The notes under the pieces: generated by a model
Told to the model about the DNA's origin: nothing
Databases searched by the model: none
What the model saw: only the letters and a program-made list of their open reading frames with translations
Part shown: in pieces, positions 8,839-18,164 of the stretch
Numbering within the stretch: position 1 is the stretch's first letter
Layout: each line of letters begins with the position of its first letter
NCBI RefSeq assembly: GCF_900007165.1
Contig: NZ_CYGY02000075.1
Location: 65,113-129,112, forward strand
Reading direction: 5' to 3'
Length of the DNA: 64,000 nucleotides
DNA from: Paraburkholderia piptadeniae
Lineage (GTDB): Bacteria > Pseudomonadota > Gammaproteobacteria > Burkholderiales > Burkholderiaceae
Made by a program: the position numbers and the translations under genes

Positions 8839-11427
8839 ATGCGCATCGTTTTGGATTTACAGGGTTGCCAGTCTGTTAGCAGACTGCGAGGAATTGGACG
8901 CTATAGCATGGCCTTGGCGAGGGCCATCGTACGCAATTCAGGCGAGCACGAAGTATGGATCGTCCTTAACGACCTGTTTCCCGAAACGGTCGAAGTGATT
9001 CGACATGCGTTTGTCGACTTGTTGCCGGCGGAACGCATTGCAGTTTTCTCGTTGCCGCCGCTGACGTTGTATCGAGGCGTCGACGATTGGCGTACTTCGG
9101 CAGCCGAAATGATCCGCGAACATGCGATTGCCGAGCTAGAACCTGATGTGGTTCACATCAGCAGTCTCTTCGAAGGCTATGTCGATAATTCGGTTACGTC
9201 AATCAAGAGGCTGTATCCGGAGATGCTCACGGCAGTGACGCTGTACGATCTGATTCCGTATCTGAATCCGGACAAGTATCTGGTCGATGCCGGCTTCAAG
9301 CAGCACTACATGGGCAAGATCGAGGCGCTCAAACGCGCTGATATTCTTCTCGGCATATCGGCCTATTGCGGCGAAGAAGCTGCCACCGAACTTGGCATTC
9401 CGCGCCAACGGATCACCAATATTTCAACCGCTGTTTCCGATGCGTTCAAACCGATCGATCTCTCCGCGTCTCAACGAGATGCGTTATTCGGTAAGTTCGG
9501 CATCACACGTCCTTTTGTGATGACGACAGGTATCGTGGAACCACGGAAAAACCTGGAAGGTCTGATTGTCGCGTACTCGAAGTTGCCGGCCGAATTGCGC
9601 AAGCAATACCAATTGTTCATGGTGTGCCAGGCGACGGAGTCGAATTCGGCAAAGCTGTATCAACTGGCCAAGTCGAATGGCCTTTTAGAGAATGAACTCG
9701 TACTTGCTGCCTACGTGTCGGACAAAGATCTCGTCGCCCTGTACAACCTTTGTCATCTGTTTGTTTTCCCCTCATTGCACGAAGGATTTGGCCTTCCGGC
9801 GCTCGAAGCCATGGCATGCGGCTCGGCAGTGATCGGATCCTGCACCACGAGCATTCCGGAAGTGATCTGCCGCGACGACGCGCTCTTCGATCCACTCGAC
9901 CTGAACCAAATGGCGGCAATGATGGAGCGCGCGCTGGGCGACCATACGTACTGGCAGTCGCTCCGAGAAAACGCGATCGAGCGCGCCGGTAAGTTCTCCT
10001 GGGATGCGACGGGGCAGCGCGCACTGAAGGCATTCGAAGAAGCGCACGCATTGCGGCGCGCGGAAGTCGCTGCTCGGCATGAGACAGAGCCCGGTTCCTC
10101 ATCGGAGTCGCAGGCACTCGCGTCGCAACGTTATCGCCGGTTGGTTGACGCGCTCAGCAAGATCGACCTGCCGACTACGGATGGTGATTTTCTTTCGAGC
10201 GCGGACTCGATCGCCGCAAATCAGAGAGTGGGACGCGCCCGGCAACTGTTCGTCGATGTGTCCGTGCTTTGCCATGTCGATGCAAAATCAGGTATTCAAC
10301 GAGTCACGCGCTCCATACTGCTTCAGTTGCTGAAATCGCCGCCGCCAGGCTTGCAGGTTCGCCCCGTCAGGCTGGATCGAAGCGTCATGGCCTATCGCTA
10401 TGCCAACGAGTTCTGGCGCACGATCGGCGTAGGCGAGAAGCCGGTTGACGACGCAGACGAGTGGCTCGATACGCAGCAGGGCGACATCTACCTCGGCCTC
10501 GATCTCGTGGCCGATTGCGTGCCGCCGGCCGAGCAGTGGTTCGTGCGTCAGCGCCGGCGCGGCGTGAAGATCTATTTCGTGGTTTACGATCTGCTTCCCG
10601 TCATGCATCCGGACTGGTTCCCGGAAGTCATCGCGCTGTGCTTCCCGCCGTGGCTGAAGACGATTTCGCACGTGTCCGACGGCCTGATTGGTATTTCTCG
10701 CGCGGTGGCCGACGATCTGCGCGTATGGCTCGACACCGGTCCCGTTGACCGGCTGCACGATCTGAAGCTGGGTTACTTTCACCTGGGCGCCGACATCGAA
10801 AGCAGTCAACCGTCGAAGGGCTTGCCGCCCGATGCCACCGGGACCCTTCATGCGCTGCGTTCGCGACCGACCGTCCTGATGGTGGGCACGGTCGAGCCGC
10901 GCAAGGGGCACATTCAGGTCGTTGCCGCATTCGAGAAGCTGTGGGCGGAAAACGTCGACGTCAACCTTGCCATTGTCGGCAAAGCGGGTTGGGGATTGGC
11001 CGAGTTCGCACAGAAGCTTGAGCAACATCCCGAGCGGAACAGGCGTCTGTTCTGGCTGCAGGGCGCGAGCGACGAATTCCTCGAGCAGGTTTACGAGGCA
11101 TCCGCTGTGCTGCTGACGGCGTCCAATGGCGAAGGCTTCGGCTTGCCGCTGATCGAGGCCGCGCAGAAGGGCTTACCGATCATCACGCGCGACTTGCCTG
11201 TTTTCCGCGAAGTCGCGGGCGAGCATGCTTTCTATTTCAATGGTGATTCGTCCGGGGCGCTGGCCGATGCCGTGAATGCTTGGCTTTTGGCGAATCACGA
11301 GGGCAATGCGCCTGTGTCGACGGGCATGCCGTGGCTCACGTGGGCGCAAAGCGCCGATCAGATCAAGAACGTACTGCTGCGAGAAGAGTGGTATGGGACG
11401 TGGTTGCCGGTGGAGGCGCACCACTGA
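8839..11427 (+). CDS. two-domain glycosyltransferase (GT4-GT4)
   Basis: An 862-residue protein built from two GT-B glycosyltransferases in tandem. The first covers residues 1 to about 410 (GIGRYSMALARAI near the start, HEGFGLPALEAMACGSAV towards its end); the second covers about 470-862 (SGIQRVTRSILLQLL, then VGTVEPRKGHIQ and GEGFGLPLIEAAQKG). Each half carries the ExxxxxE-type donor-binding segment of family GT4. Polymerising enzymes such as WbdA are similarly bifunctional, so it may build the D-rhamnose or mixed repeat using GDP-D-rhamnose or dTDP-L-rhamnose. Donor and linkage cannot be read from sequence. Confidence 0.88.
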   Translation: MRIVLDLQGCQSVSRLRGIGRYSMALARAIVRNSGEHEVWIVLNDLFPETVEVIRHAFVDLLPAERIAVFSLPPLTLYRGVDDWRTSAAEMIREHAIAELEPDVVHISSLFEGYVDNSVTSIKRLYPEMLTAVTLYDLIPYLNPDKYLVDAGFKQHYMGKIEALKRADILLGISAYCGEEAATELGIPRQRITNISTAVSDAFKPIDLSASQRDALFGKFGITRPFVMTTGIVEPRKNLEGLIVAYSKLPAELRKQYQLFMVCQATESNSAKLYQLAKSNGLLENELVLAAYVSDKDLVALYNLCHLFVFPSLHEGFGLPALEAMACGSAVIGSCTTSIPEVICRDDALFDPLDLNQMAAMMERALGDHTYWQSLRENAIERAGKFSWDATGQRALKAFEEAHALRRAEVAARHETEPGSSSESQALASQRYRRLVDALSKIDLPTTDGDFLSSADSIAANQRVGRARQLFVDVSVLCHVDAKSGIQRVTRSILLQLLKSPPPGLQVRPVRLDRSVMAYRYANEFWRTIGVGEKPVDDADEWLDTQQGDIYLGLDLVADCVPPAEQWFVRQRRRGVKIYFVVYDLLPVMHPDWFPEVIALCFPPWLKTISHVSDGLIGISRAVADDLRVWLDTGPVDRLHDLKLGYFHLGADIESSQPSKGLPPDATGTLHALRSRPTVLMVGTVEPRKGHIQVVAAFEKLWAENVDVNLAIVGKAGWGLAEFAQKLEQHPERNRRLFWLQGASDEFLEQVYEASAVLLTASNGEGFGLPLIEAAQKGLPIITRDLPVFREVAGEHAFYFNGDSSGALADAVNAWLLANHEGNAPVSTGMPWLTWAQSADQIKNVLLREEWYGTWLPVEAHH

Positions 11428-11532
11428 GGGTTCGGCGCGTGATCGCGATGGAGGCGCGGCTCCTCATCCGACTTGAAACGCCGCGATTGAAGTGACAATC
11501 TGAACCGACTTGACTCTTACATTGCGAGGGCG

Positions 11533-12540
11533 ATGATGTTCCTGAAAAGGCGTAGTTCGACTGTGGCGCAGGAAATTCCTGTGGAGAGCTCCAGCGTCGC
11601 ACCGGTGATGCAGGAAAGCGGGACGGATACAAGGCAGCTGTATTCACTGGAAAGCTTTCCGTTGCGGCCGCCCTTGCCGCTGCCTGAGGGTGTGGGTCGG
11701 GACGATCTGTTCGAGTGGTTGCGACATGTCCATGTCGAAGATGCGCCGGATACGATCGCGAGCTATTGCGAGCAGGATTTCGAGCGCTTCCTGCACACGT
11801 TCGGCTTAGTGCAACGCGCGATTGCCGGTTCGAGCGAATCCGTAACCGGGCTTGAACTCGGTGCCAATCCCTACTTCACGACCATGCTTTTGCGCCAGTT
11901 CACTCCGGTGGACTGGCGCCTCGCGAACTATTTCGGCCCAACGTACGCAAACGGCAATGCGACGCAACGCGTGTTCTTCAATGAGTTCAGCAATGCGTCG
12001 ATCAAGGCGGACGTTCAACTTGAGTACGCTCACTTCAATATCGAAGAGGACGCATTTCCTTTCGAGTCAGAGTCGCTTGGGATCGTGCTGTTCTGCGAGA
12101 TCATCGAACACCTACTGAACGATCCGATTCGCGTCCTGCGAGAGATCAAGCGGATCCTCAAACCAAACGGGACATTGGTATTGACTACACCGAACGTCGC
12201 CCGCATCGAGAATGTCGCGCGGATGATCGTGGGTTCAAATATCAACGACGGCTACAGCGCATATGGTCCGTACGGGCGACATAACCGTGAGTACAACAAA
12301 CACGAGCTATACACGCTGCTGAACTATCTGGGCTTTACGGTCGACGAAATTTTTTCTGCGGATGTTCATCTCAATCAGGCCGATGCGCACCTCGACACGG
12401 CGCTGTTCGGTCATCTGATCGACTACCGCAAACACGATCTCGGGCAATACATTTTTATTCGTGCGCGAAAGACCGGGCCCGACGGTGGGAAGCGTCCAGG
12501 CTGGCTCTATCGATCCTACGATCCGTCGGAGACGGACTGA
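11533..12540 (+). CDS. class I SAM-dependent methyltransferase
   Basis: A 335-residue protein with a methyltransferase fold from about residue 95. TGLELGANPYFTTMLL corresponds to motif I, EIIEHLLNDPIRVL to the acidic post-motif region, and LKPNGTLVLTTPNVARIENV to motif III. The C-terminal half contains YGPYGRHNREYNKHEL, typical of methyltransferases in polysaccharide clusters. The first 90 residues lack an obvious domain. It is the last plus-strand gene of the rhamnan block and faces a minus-strand methyltransferase across a short hairpin. Confidence 0.85.
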   Translation: MMFLKRRSSTVAQEIPVESSSVAPVMQESGTDTRQLYSLESFPLRPPLPLPEGVGRDDLFEWLRHVHVEDAPDTIASYCEQDFERFLHTFGLVQRAIAGSSESVTGLELGANPYFTTMLLRQFTPVDWRLANYFGPTYANGNATQRVFFNEFSNASIKADVQLEYAHFNIEEDAFPFESESLGIVLFCEIIEHLLNDPIRVLREIKRILKPNGTLVLTTPNVARIENVARMIVGSNINDGYSAYGPYGRHNREYNKHELYTLLNYLGFTVDEIFSADVHLNQADAHLDTALFGHLIDYRKHDLGQYIFIRARKTGPDGGKRPGWLYRSYDPSETD

Positions 12541-12555
12541 GCGCCGGAAGCAAGT

Positions 12556-12585
12556 GAAGAAAGCCGACCAGGAGTTGGCTTCTTC
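12556..12585. terminator. bidirectional hairpin between convergent genes
   Basis: The 54-bp gap between two convergent methyltransferase genes holds a stem of about 12 bp (GAAGAA-AGCCGAC pairing with GTTGGCT-TCTTC, one bulged A and one G-T pair, 5-base loop). There is no long T-run on either side, so termination strength is uncertain, but the position suits a shared terminator. Confidence 0.5.
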
Positions 12586-12594
12586 GTTTCGCGA

Positions 12595-13662
12595 TCAACT
12601 CTTCTTCCGTACGACGATGCCCGCGGACGTCGTCACGTGCTGGCCGAATTTGATCTTCAGATGCGGAGCGTCAGCGTAGGGTGGAAGATCGACATGGAAG
12701 TCGAGGAAGTGCGAATCTGGCGCGACGATAAATCGCTGAACTTCGTGACCGGCCGTTCTGAGACGCTCGACAAGTTCTTCCAGATCGCGGCGACGATAAA
12801 GTACCGTGTGACCCTCTTTGATCGTCTCGTCATTGGATGACAGATTGAATTCTGTCGTATGCACCGCGACGCCGCCTGGTTTCAACGACTTCTCAACGCT
12901 GTTTATCACAAACTGCATGCCTGCCTCCAGCGAGCCGAGATGCTCGAAACTGCAACAGGACCAGGTAAAATCGAAGCTTGTGAGATCATCGCTGATTGCG
13001 TTCATGTCGCAAAAGCGATGCGCCACTTTTGCATCGAACACCGCGTCCGAGACGATCTCCGGAAATTTGAGCTCTGCGAGGCTGTCGCTATGTTGTCCCG
13101 TTTCGGTCCAGCCGCTCGACACGCCGATTTCCGGTGGAGCGTCGGTTGCGAGCACGGTCACCCCGCGGTTCGCGAAAACGGCAGGCAGTCGTTCCTGACC
13201 GACGCCGAACCCGATCCCGCGGTTTCCTTCCTTGAGCACGCCTGCTTGTTCGAGATGGTGGAACACGAAAATCCATTCCCACAGTTTGCGATGGAATTGC
13301 AAGCCGTGAGCAAGGATGCCGCAAATCTCCTCGTAACGTGGATGAAGAAAGTCCGCTGCGCTGCATGTGGAGAAGGGTAGGAACGGTTTTTCCGCGGACC
13401 AGTGCGATGGTTTCGGCAAATACAAGTGGTCGCGAAGGGCTTTTGAGACGCGCGCGTCGAACGATGCTTCGAGCGTAGCGACCTGGTGACGAAGGCCATC
13501 GATCTCTTGTCGCAGCGACGGCAAAGAGATCGCATCCCTGATTTCGCCCAATGCCTCTTTCTGCGACTGAGGAAGCTGGGTGATCGTGTGATTGATATTC
13601 AATAGCGCGGAATAGGCGCGGGCCAGCTGGCGAAACGGAGTAATTTGTCTAATGGCCATCAT
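12595..13662 (-). CDS. SAM methyltransferase with N-terminal coiled coil
   Basis: A 355-residue protein on the strand opposite to the neighbouring rhamnan genes. Residues about 35-75 look helical and coiled-coil forming (LRQEIDGLRHQVATLE). From about 140 there is a class I methyltransferase core: GIGFGVGQERLPAVFANRG as motif I, VLATDAPPE as the acidic strand end, WSCCSFEHLGS and SLKPGGVAVHTTEF as later motifs. The substrate is unknown; glycan methylation fits the neighbourhood. Tandem ATGs at 13662 and 13659 are both possible starts. Confidence 0.8.
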   Translation of the reverse strand: MMAIRQITPFRQLARAYSALLNINHTITQLPQSQKEALGEIRDAISLPSLRQEIDGLRHQVATLEASFDARVSKALRDHLYLPKPSHWSAEKPFLPFSTCSAADFLHPRYEEICGILAHGLQFHRKLWEWIFVFHHLEQAGVLKEGNRGIGFGVGQERLPAVFANRGVTVLATDAPPEIGVSSGWTETGQHSDSLAELKFPEIVSDAVFDAKVAHRFCDMNAISDDLTSFDFTWSCCSFEHLGSLEAGMQFVINSVEKSLKPGGVAVHTTEFNLSSNDETIKEGHTVLYRRRDLEELVERLRTAGHEVQRFIVAPDSHFLDFHVDLPPYADAPHLKIKFGQHVTTSAGIVVRKKS

Positions 13663-13881
13663 GCTTCTGTGCGGTTACAGCGACGATGTAAAGGAGCCAG
13701 TTCATGCTGGCCCCGCGATAGAATGTTCTCCGTGCGAGGTGCCTTACTGCCTCGAGGACATCAGAGAGTCTACGGTGTAACGTCTATTTTGCCAATTCTG
13801 AGATAGTGTCCCGACTGGATCGGTCCGGAGATGCCTTTGTGGGTGCTGTGACGTCTGTCTGAGCTAATGAGACGCCGTTAG

Positions 13882-14293
13882 AATACATGCAATGCGAAGG
13901 TTCAGACGTGGAATCAGTCTGGCTTCGGTTTTTCAGCATTCAATGCAGAGCCGAACAACAGCATCTACTTCGACGGAAAGATCCCGTATTGCGTCGCTCC
14001 GGGAGCGGGTGGAAAACCGCTTGGAACCGGCCATTTCGGCTGATTCGATTACCGCATGCAGGTGGTCGGAAACACCGATGCAAGCGGCAACATCGTTGCA
14101 ACGTACAACCTCGGCGCGACCCCAACTATCATCCAGCCGTCCGTGCAGAACGCGGGAGCCGTGCAGCTTACCGCGCAGCCGTCGACGGCACCGCAAATGG
14201 CAACTCTGCAGCGATCAAGGTTTTCACCGGTGGCTCTCGTCTGGTGAGCAGCGCCACGAAAGTGAATGTGACGCTCTCATACGAGTCCACATC
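13882..14293 (+). pseudogene. decayed phage-like gene A
   Basis: A coding-like frame without a start codon runs from 13882 (segments SGFGFSAFNAEPNNSIYFDG, PYCVAPGAGGKPLGTGHFG), meets an in-frame TGA at 14041, and continues in the same frame as FDYRMQVVGNTDASGNIV and ATPTIIQPSVQNAG. Near 14160-14175 the sense moves to another frame (AAVDGTANGNSAAIKVFTGG, VSSATKVNVTLSYES). A single TGG-to-TGA change and one indel would explain this. The style resembles structural or tail-associated phage proteins, but I cannot name the family. It sits alone between a methyltransferase and gene B. Confidence 0.6.
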
Positions 14294-15148
14294 AAGGAAC
14301 AGAAGAATAAAACGGATCCTTCTCGCTCTCGTATCGCTCTATGCGTAGATCGCTTTCGGCGCGAGTCTCGCACCGATCCAGCGGCTGAATCCTTCGGGTT
14401 CATCGAGCGGCCAGACCATCGTCTCGACGGGAGCGTCGAGCGCACCGGCGTGGGGAGGGGCGGGGCTGAACGGTATTGCCGTGATCGTCGCAAACACAGT
14501 GCTCGCGAACGCGACCAGCTCTTCAGCGGCGCCGACGGCATTTGCGATGCCGAGCTGCAGCACGTCATCGAGCATCCTGCAATACACGAGCAATACCGGC
14601 TTTACTTGCAGCACGACTATCTGGGCATCGCCTCCCGCCATAGGAGGAACGGCGGCGGCCGTAGGCTCATTCACGACGCTGAACGCAAGCGCGCCGATCA
14701 CACCATCCAGCCCGATCGGGATCAAGGGCACGGCGACGCACGACAGCGCGCAGGCCGGGAGTATTGGCGAATATCCGACGCCGGGATCGGCAACTGGTGT
14801 CTCCGTTACCAGGTTACCAGTGGCACGCCTCTCACAGTAACAAGCATGTTCCTGACCGCCGGTGACTGGGATGTGACCGGGATAGTGAGCTTTACGCTGT
14901 CGAGTTCGACGATGTCAGTTGCTATCGCAGGGATCAGCACCACTGCGGCGACGTTCCAGAACGCGGCAACGGGCGTTCAGAACTCGCAGGCGCAAATCAG
15001 TTCGATGACGATTGGAACCAATGTAGCGGCACCCATTACCCGGATCAGCATCGCCTCCACGACGACGGTCTATCTGGTGGGGCAAGGCAATTTCTCGGGC
15101 GGCACAGTCACAGCCAGCGGATTCATTCGCGCGCGGCGCGTACGTTAA
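14294..15148 (+). pseudogene. decayed phage-like secreted protein gene B
   Basis: Starting with a signal-peptide-like stretch (RNRRIKRILLALVSLYA), the frame is stopped by an in-frame TAG at 14346-14348 and goes on as IAFGASLAPIQRLNPSGSSS, IVANTVLANATSSSAAPTA and GSIGEYPTPGSATGVSVT. An 8-bp tandem duplication at 14805-14820 then shifts the frame; after it the sense resumes as SGTPLTVTSMFLTAGDWDV and ends with ASGFIRARRVR at 15148. The GSIGEY and LTAGDWDV segments are reminiscent of small phage structural proteins. No start codon is apparent. Its 3' end overlaps the GT-C gene on the other strand by 26 bp. Confidence 0.65.
14805..14820. repeat. 8-bp tandem duplication causing a frameshift
   Basis: GTTACCAG occurs twice in direct succession. 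Removing one copy joins the two reading frames of pseudogene B as GVSVT-SGTPLTVTS without any further change, so this slippage event is the likely cause of the frameshift. Confidence 0.75.
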
Positions 15149-16988
15149 TCGCCTTCACGCCAAGACCCAGCACGCGCTCGTCAGCCGGGCCGCCATCCTG
15201 CATCGGGGAGACGGCGCCCGGCGTTCTGAAGACGATCGACACCTTTTCCTCCTTCACGAGATCAGCCGGTATCACCGCAGTCCGGTGACCGGCGGGTCCC
15301 TCCTTGTCAGCGTCGAAATACCACGTCGCAACGTCCTTTCCGTTGACCGAGACGATTACGGTCTGCGCCTTGTGCGTGGGCGTGATGTACGCCATCACGT
15401 CGGCGTCCAGATCGAACGGTCCGCGCTTGTCCTTCGGCAGGTTGAAACTCAGCTCGGCGTCGGCTTTCCCGTCCGTCCATGTTCCCCATGATTCAGGGGT
15501 ATTCCATCCATCGCCTGAATACTGCCGCCCATTTCCGGCCGTTGAGAAGTTCAGCGGGCCATCCATCGTGTACAGGCTTAGACATGACGATGGCACTATC
15601 ACGAAGTCTGTGCCTTCTGCGTACCGCTGCTCGCACTTATGGTCGACGTCCGGCGAGCTGGCGACCATCACGTATTTCACGTCGTGTCGGATGCTTGCGC
15701 CACCCTGCCATGCGATGGACTTGTCATTGAACGGATACTGGAAGGCGGTCAGAGACACCATCACGTTGGCGATCACGGGGAGTGCGCTATCGTCCGACGC
15801 CGTGTTCCCCGGCGCGAACGGCGGAAAGCCGATGTTCGTCGCACTGTTGGCGTACGACAAGACGCGCACGAGCGGGCGCACGGGCTCGGTAAATCCATGA
15901 AGGACGACGCACGCGATCGCGGTCGCGCAGGCCATAGTCGCCGCGCCGGCGATATCCTCGACGGGCTTCATCCTGATCGGCAGCGTGACGATGCGCACCG
16001 CATTCATGATGCCAAGTGTGACAATCAGGAACATGTGCTTTTTGATGGCATAGGCTGAGCCGTCGCCATGAAACTTGAGAGCGGCGAACTGCACGACCGC
16101 CAGCGCCGTCGCGGCCACCACTGCGCAGCCCAGAACCGAATCGACGTATGTGCCCCTGTTGCGCAAACGCAGCACAAGATTGAGCACACCGATTGCGCCG
16201 CACAGGATCGCGACGGACATGATGTGCGTGTAGCCGAAGTTCAACGCGCCGTCGTTCGCCGAGATGCGGCGCATGATCTTGAACACAGGATGCTCGACCA
16301 CGATGACGGCCGATGCGATGGCGGCAAGCAGCACGTAGGCGAAATACCTCAGCGGGAGCTGCTTCTCGCGTACCCAGCGGTGCAGGCCGTCGAACGCCAG
16401 CAGCGCGAGCCCGGCGCCGAAGATATGAACGGACGCCAGCGGCTGTACCCACATCGTCAGGCCACCAGCAACAGTCAGCACGATCACGCGTTCCAGCAGA
16501 TCGCCCGACCGCGCGAGCCACATGAGAATGCCGAAATAGATCACATCGCCGACGAGCTGCGGGTAGAAGAAGTTCAGCACGACCTCATAGCCGACCATCG
16601 CTTTCGTGAACTTGAAGGCATAGAAAGCCGCTGCGAACAGGACGATGCGGACAATCGACCCTTCTCCAACCAGACCTATGATGAGGGCGTAGACCAGAAA
16701 CGCCGATGCGATCGTGATCAGGTTGATGCCGACGAGGCCCGATCCGCCGATCCAGCCGATGACGGCGGCCATCCAGTGCGTCGCTGGTGGGTAGAACGCC
16801 ATGATGCGCATGCGATCAACTGCATCCGGCCTGATCTCTCCATACTTCATAATCTCGTCGACCAGCATGTAATGCTGCACGAGGTCGAAGCTGCTGGTCT
16901 GGAAGTAAGGGCCGAATCGGACGAGAAGGAAAACGAGCGCGCAGGCGGCTACAGCCGCCACGACAAGGCGGGAATGCGTTCGGGTCAT
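15123..16988 (-). CDS. GT-C type polytopic membrane protein
   Basis: A 621-residue inner-membrane protein with about ten hydrophobic helices in the first 400 residues and a large C-terminal domain predicted to be periplasmic. The first loop contains SFDLVQHYMLVDEIMKYGEI, with acidic residues where GT-C enzymes carry their catalytic aspartate. It is the last gene of a minus-strand run in which GtrA and a GtrB-like transferase lie just upstream. In O-antigen modification systems such a third protein transfers a sugar from undecaprenyl phosphate to the glycan in the periplasm. That role is inferred from gene order; the protein family itself is not one I can name. Confidence 0.7.
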   Translation of the reverse strand: MTRTHSRLVVAAVAACALVFLLVRFGPYFQTSSFDLVQHYMLVDEIMKYGEIRPDAVDRMRIMAFYPPATHWMAAVIGWIGGSGLVGINLITIASAFLVYALIIGLVGEGSIVRIVLFAAAFYAFKFTKAMVGYEVVLNFFYPQLVGDVIYFGILMWLARSGDLLERVIVLTVAGGLTMWVQPLASVHIFGAGLALLAFDGLHRWVREKQLPLRYFAYVLLAAIASAVIVVEHPVFKIMRRISANDGALNFGYTHIMSVAILCGAIGVLNLVLRLRNRGTYVDSVLGCAVVAATALAVVQFAALKFHGDGSAYAIKKHMFLIVTLGIMNAVRIVTLPIRMKPVEDIAGAATMACATAIACVVLHGFTEPVRPLVRVLSYANSATNIGFPPFAPGNTASDDSALPVIANVMVSLTAFQYPFNDKSIAWQGGASIRHDVKYVMVASSPDVDHKCEQRYAEGTDFVIVPSSCLSLYTMDGPLNFSTAGNGRQYSGDGWNTPESWGTWTDGKADAELSFNLPKDKRGPFDLDADVMAYITPTHKAQTVIVSVNGKDVATWYFDADKEGPAGHRTAVIPADLVKEEKVSIVFRTPGAVSPMQDGGPADERVLGLGVKAINVRAARE

Positions 16989-17010
16989 GGGACGGGGTGC
17001 TGCCGGACGA

Positions 17011-17121
17011 TTACCGGTAGAGATTGATGTGATTGAGGAGCCAGCTCCACGCGGCGATCATCAGAACGACGCCAGCGAGCAGGATAGCTTCTTTAAGGCC
17101 GGAGCGAAGCGCGGGTGACAT
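17011..17121 (-). CDS. 36-residue single-pass membrane peptide
   Basis: A short open frame of 36 residues starting MSPALRSGLKEAILLAG and continuing with a hydrophobic helix (VVLMIAAWSWLLNH). It has an excellent GGAGG six bases before the ATG, better than most genes nearby, and stops 22 bp before the GT-C start, so it is probably translated and in the same transcript. It may be a small partner of the GT-C protein or a leader whose translation couples to it. No family is recognised. Confidence 0.6.
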   Translation of the reverse strand: MSPALRSGLKEAILLAGVVLMIAAWSWLLNHINLYR

Positions 17122-17237
17122 TGAGCCTCCTATATAGGTTTCTGCTGGATATTACATCAGCCGAAAGCGTTCAGCGGGTGAGCGACAGTAGCGACGATCT
17201 TTCCTTCGGGAAGGTTATTGCATGCCGCAATCGGTCG

Positions 17238-18164
17238 CTAAAAATTGATCCGCTCCGCCTCGATAACGTGAGGCAAATTGCGCACCTGAGTTTGAATCGC
17301 GCCAATGTATTCGCCAAGGAGACCGAGGAACATCATTTGCAGTGCGCCAAAGAAGAATATGCCAATGAGAATCGGCGCCGTCCCTAACACGAAAGCATTC
17401 CAGAACAGCAATTTGGCCACAAGATAGCCAAATGCGATGATCAGACTCACGAATGCCAGCAAGAAACCCGCGATAGTCATCAACCGAAGCGGGACCTTGG
17501 AATGCTTGGTTATTCCGAGCATTGCCATATCATACAGTGAGTAGAAGTTCTGGCTGCTTACGCCGCGAACTCGACGTGGCTGCTTGAATGGAACCGTCGC
17601 GATCGGAAAACCGACTTCGCACACGAGGCCGCGAAAGTACGGGTACGGGTCCTGAATCGAACGCAGTACATCAAGCACGGCGCGATCAAACAAACCGGAC
17701 CCGGTCGCGTTCTGTACTAGCGGCACCTCGGAAATGCGCGTGACGATCCTGTAGTAGAGCCTGCGCAGCCGGAACATTATCTTCGATTCTTCGCTGACCG
17801 GTTTAACTGCCATGACCGCCTTGAAGCCCTCCTCCCACTTCTGGACGAATTCAAGAATCATTTCTGGCGGATCCTGCAGATCTGACGCGATTAACACTAC
17901 TGCATCACCGTCCGCTTGCAGCAGGGCATGGTATGAAGATCGGATATACCCGAAATTCCGCGCGTTGACAATTACTTTGACATGCGGATCAGATGCCGTA
18001 ATCTGGCGAAGCAGCGGGACAGTATCGTCTGTAGAGCAGTTGTCGATGCACAGATGCTCGTAGTCATAGGGGATCGACTGCATGACTTCCGCAATGCGCC
18101 GGCAGAGCTCGGCCACATTAGCTTGCTCGTTAAACAGCGGCGTGACCACACTGATTTTTTTCAT
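17238..18164 (-). CDS. GtrB-like polyprenyl-phosphate glycosyltransferase (GT2)
   Basis: A 308-residue family GT2 protein. The N-terminal catalytic domain shows VVTPLFNEQANV, the NARNFGYIRSSYHAL region and the donor aspartates in LIASDLQDPPEM. Two strong membrane helices lie at about 230-255 and 265-292. This layout matches GtrB/ArnC-type enzymes that load a sugar on undecaprenyl phosphate at the cytoplasmic face. Its ATG overlaps the gtrA stop by a few bases and the GT-C gene follows, completing a three-part modification module. The sugar is not predictable. Confidence 0.88.
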   Translation of the reverse strand: MKKISVVTPLFNEQANVAELCRRIAEVMQSIPYDYEHLCIDNCSTDDTVPLLRQITASDPHVKVIVNARNFGYIRSSYHALLQADGDAVVLIASDLQDPPEMILEFVQKWEEGFKAVMAVKPVSEESKIMFRLRRLYYRIVTRISEVPLVQNATGSGLFDRAVLDVLRSIQDPYPYFRGLVCEVGFPIATVPFKQPRRVRGVSSQNFYSLYDMAMLGITKHSKVPLRLMTIAGFLLAFVSLIIAFGYLVAKLLFWNAFVLGTAPILIGIFFFGALQMMFLGLLGEYIGAIQTQVRNLPHVIEAERINF

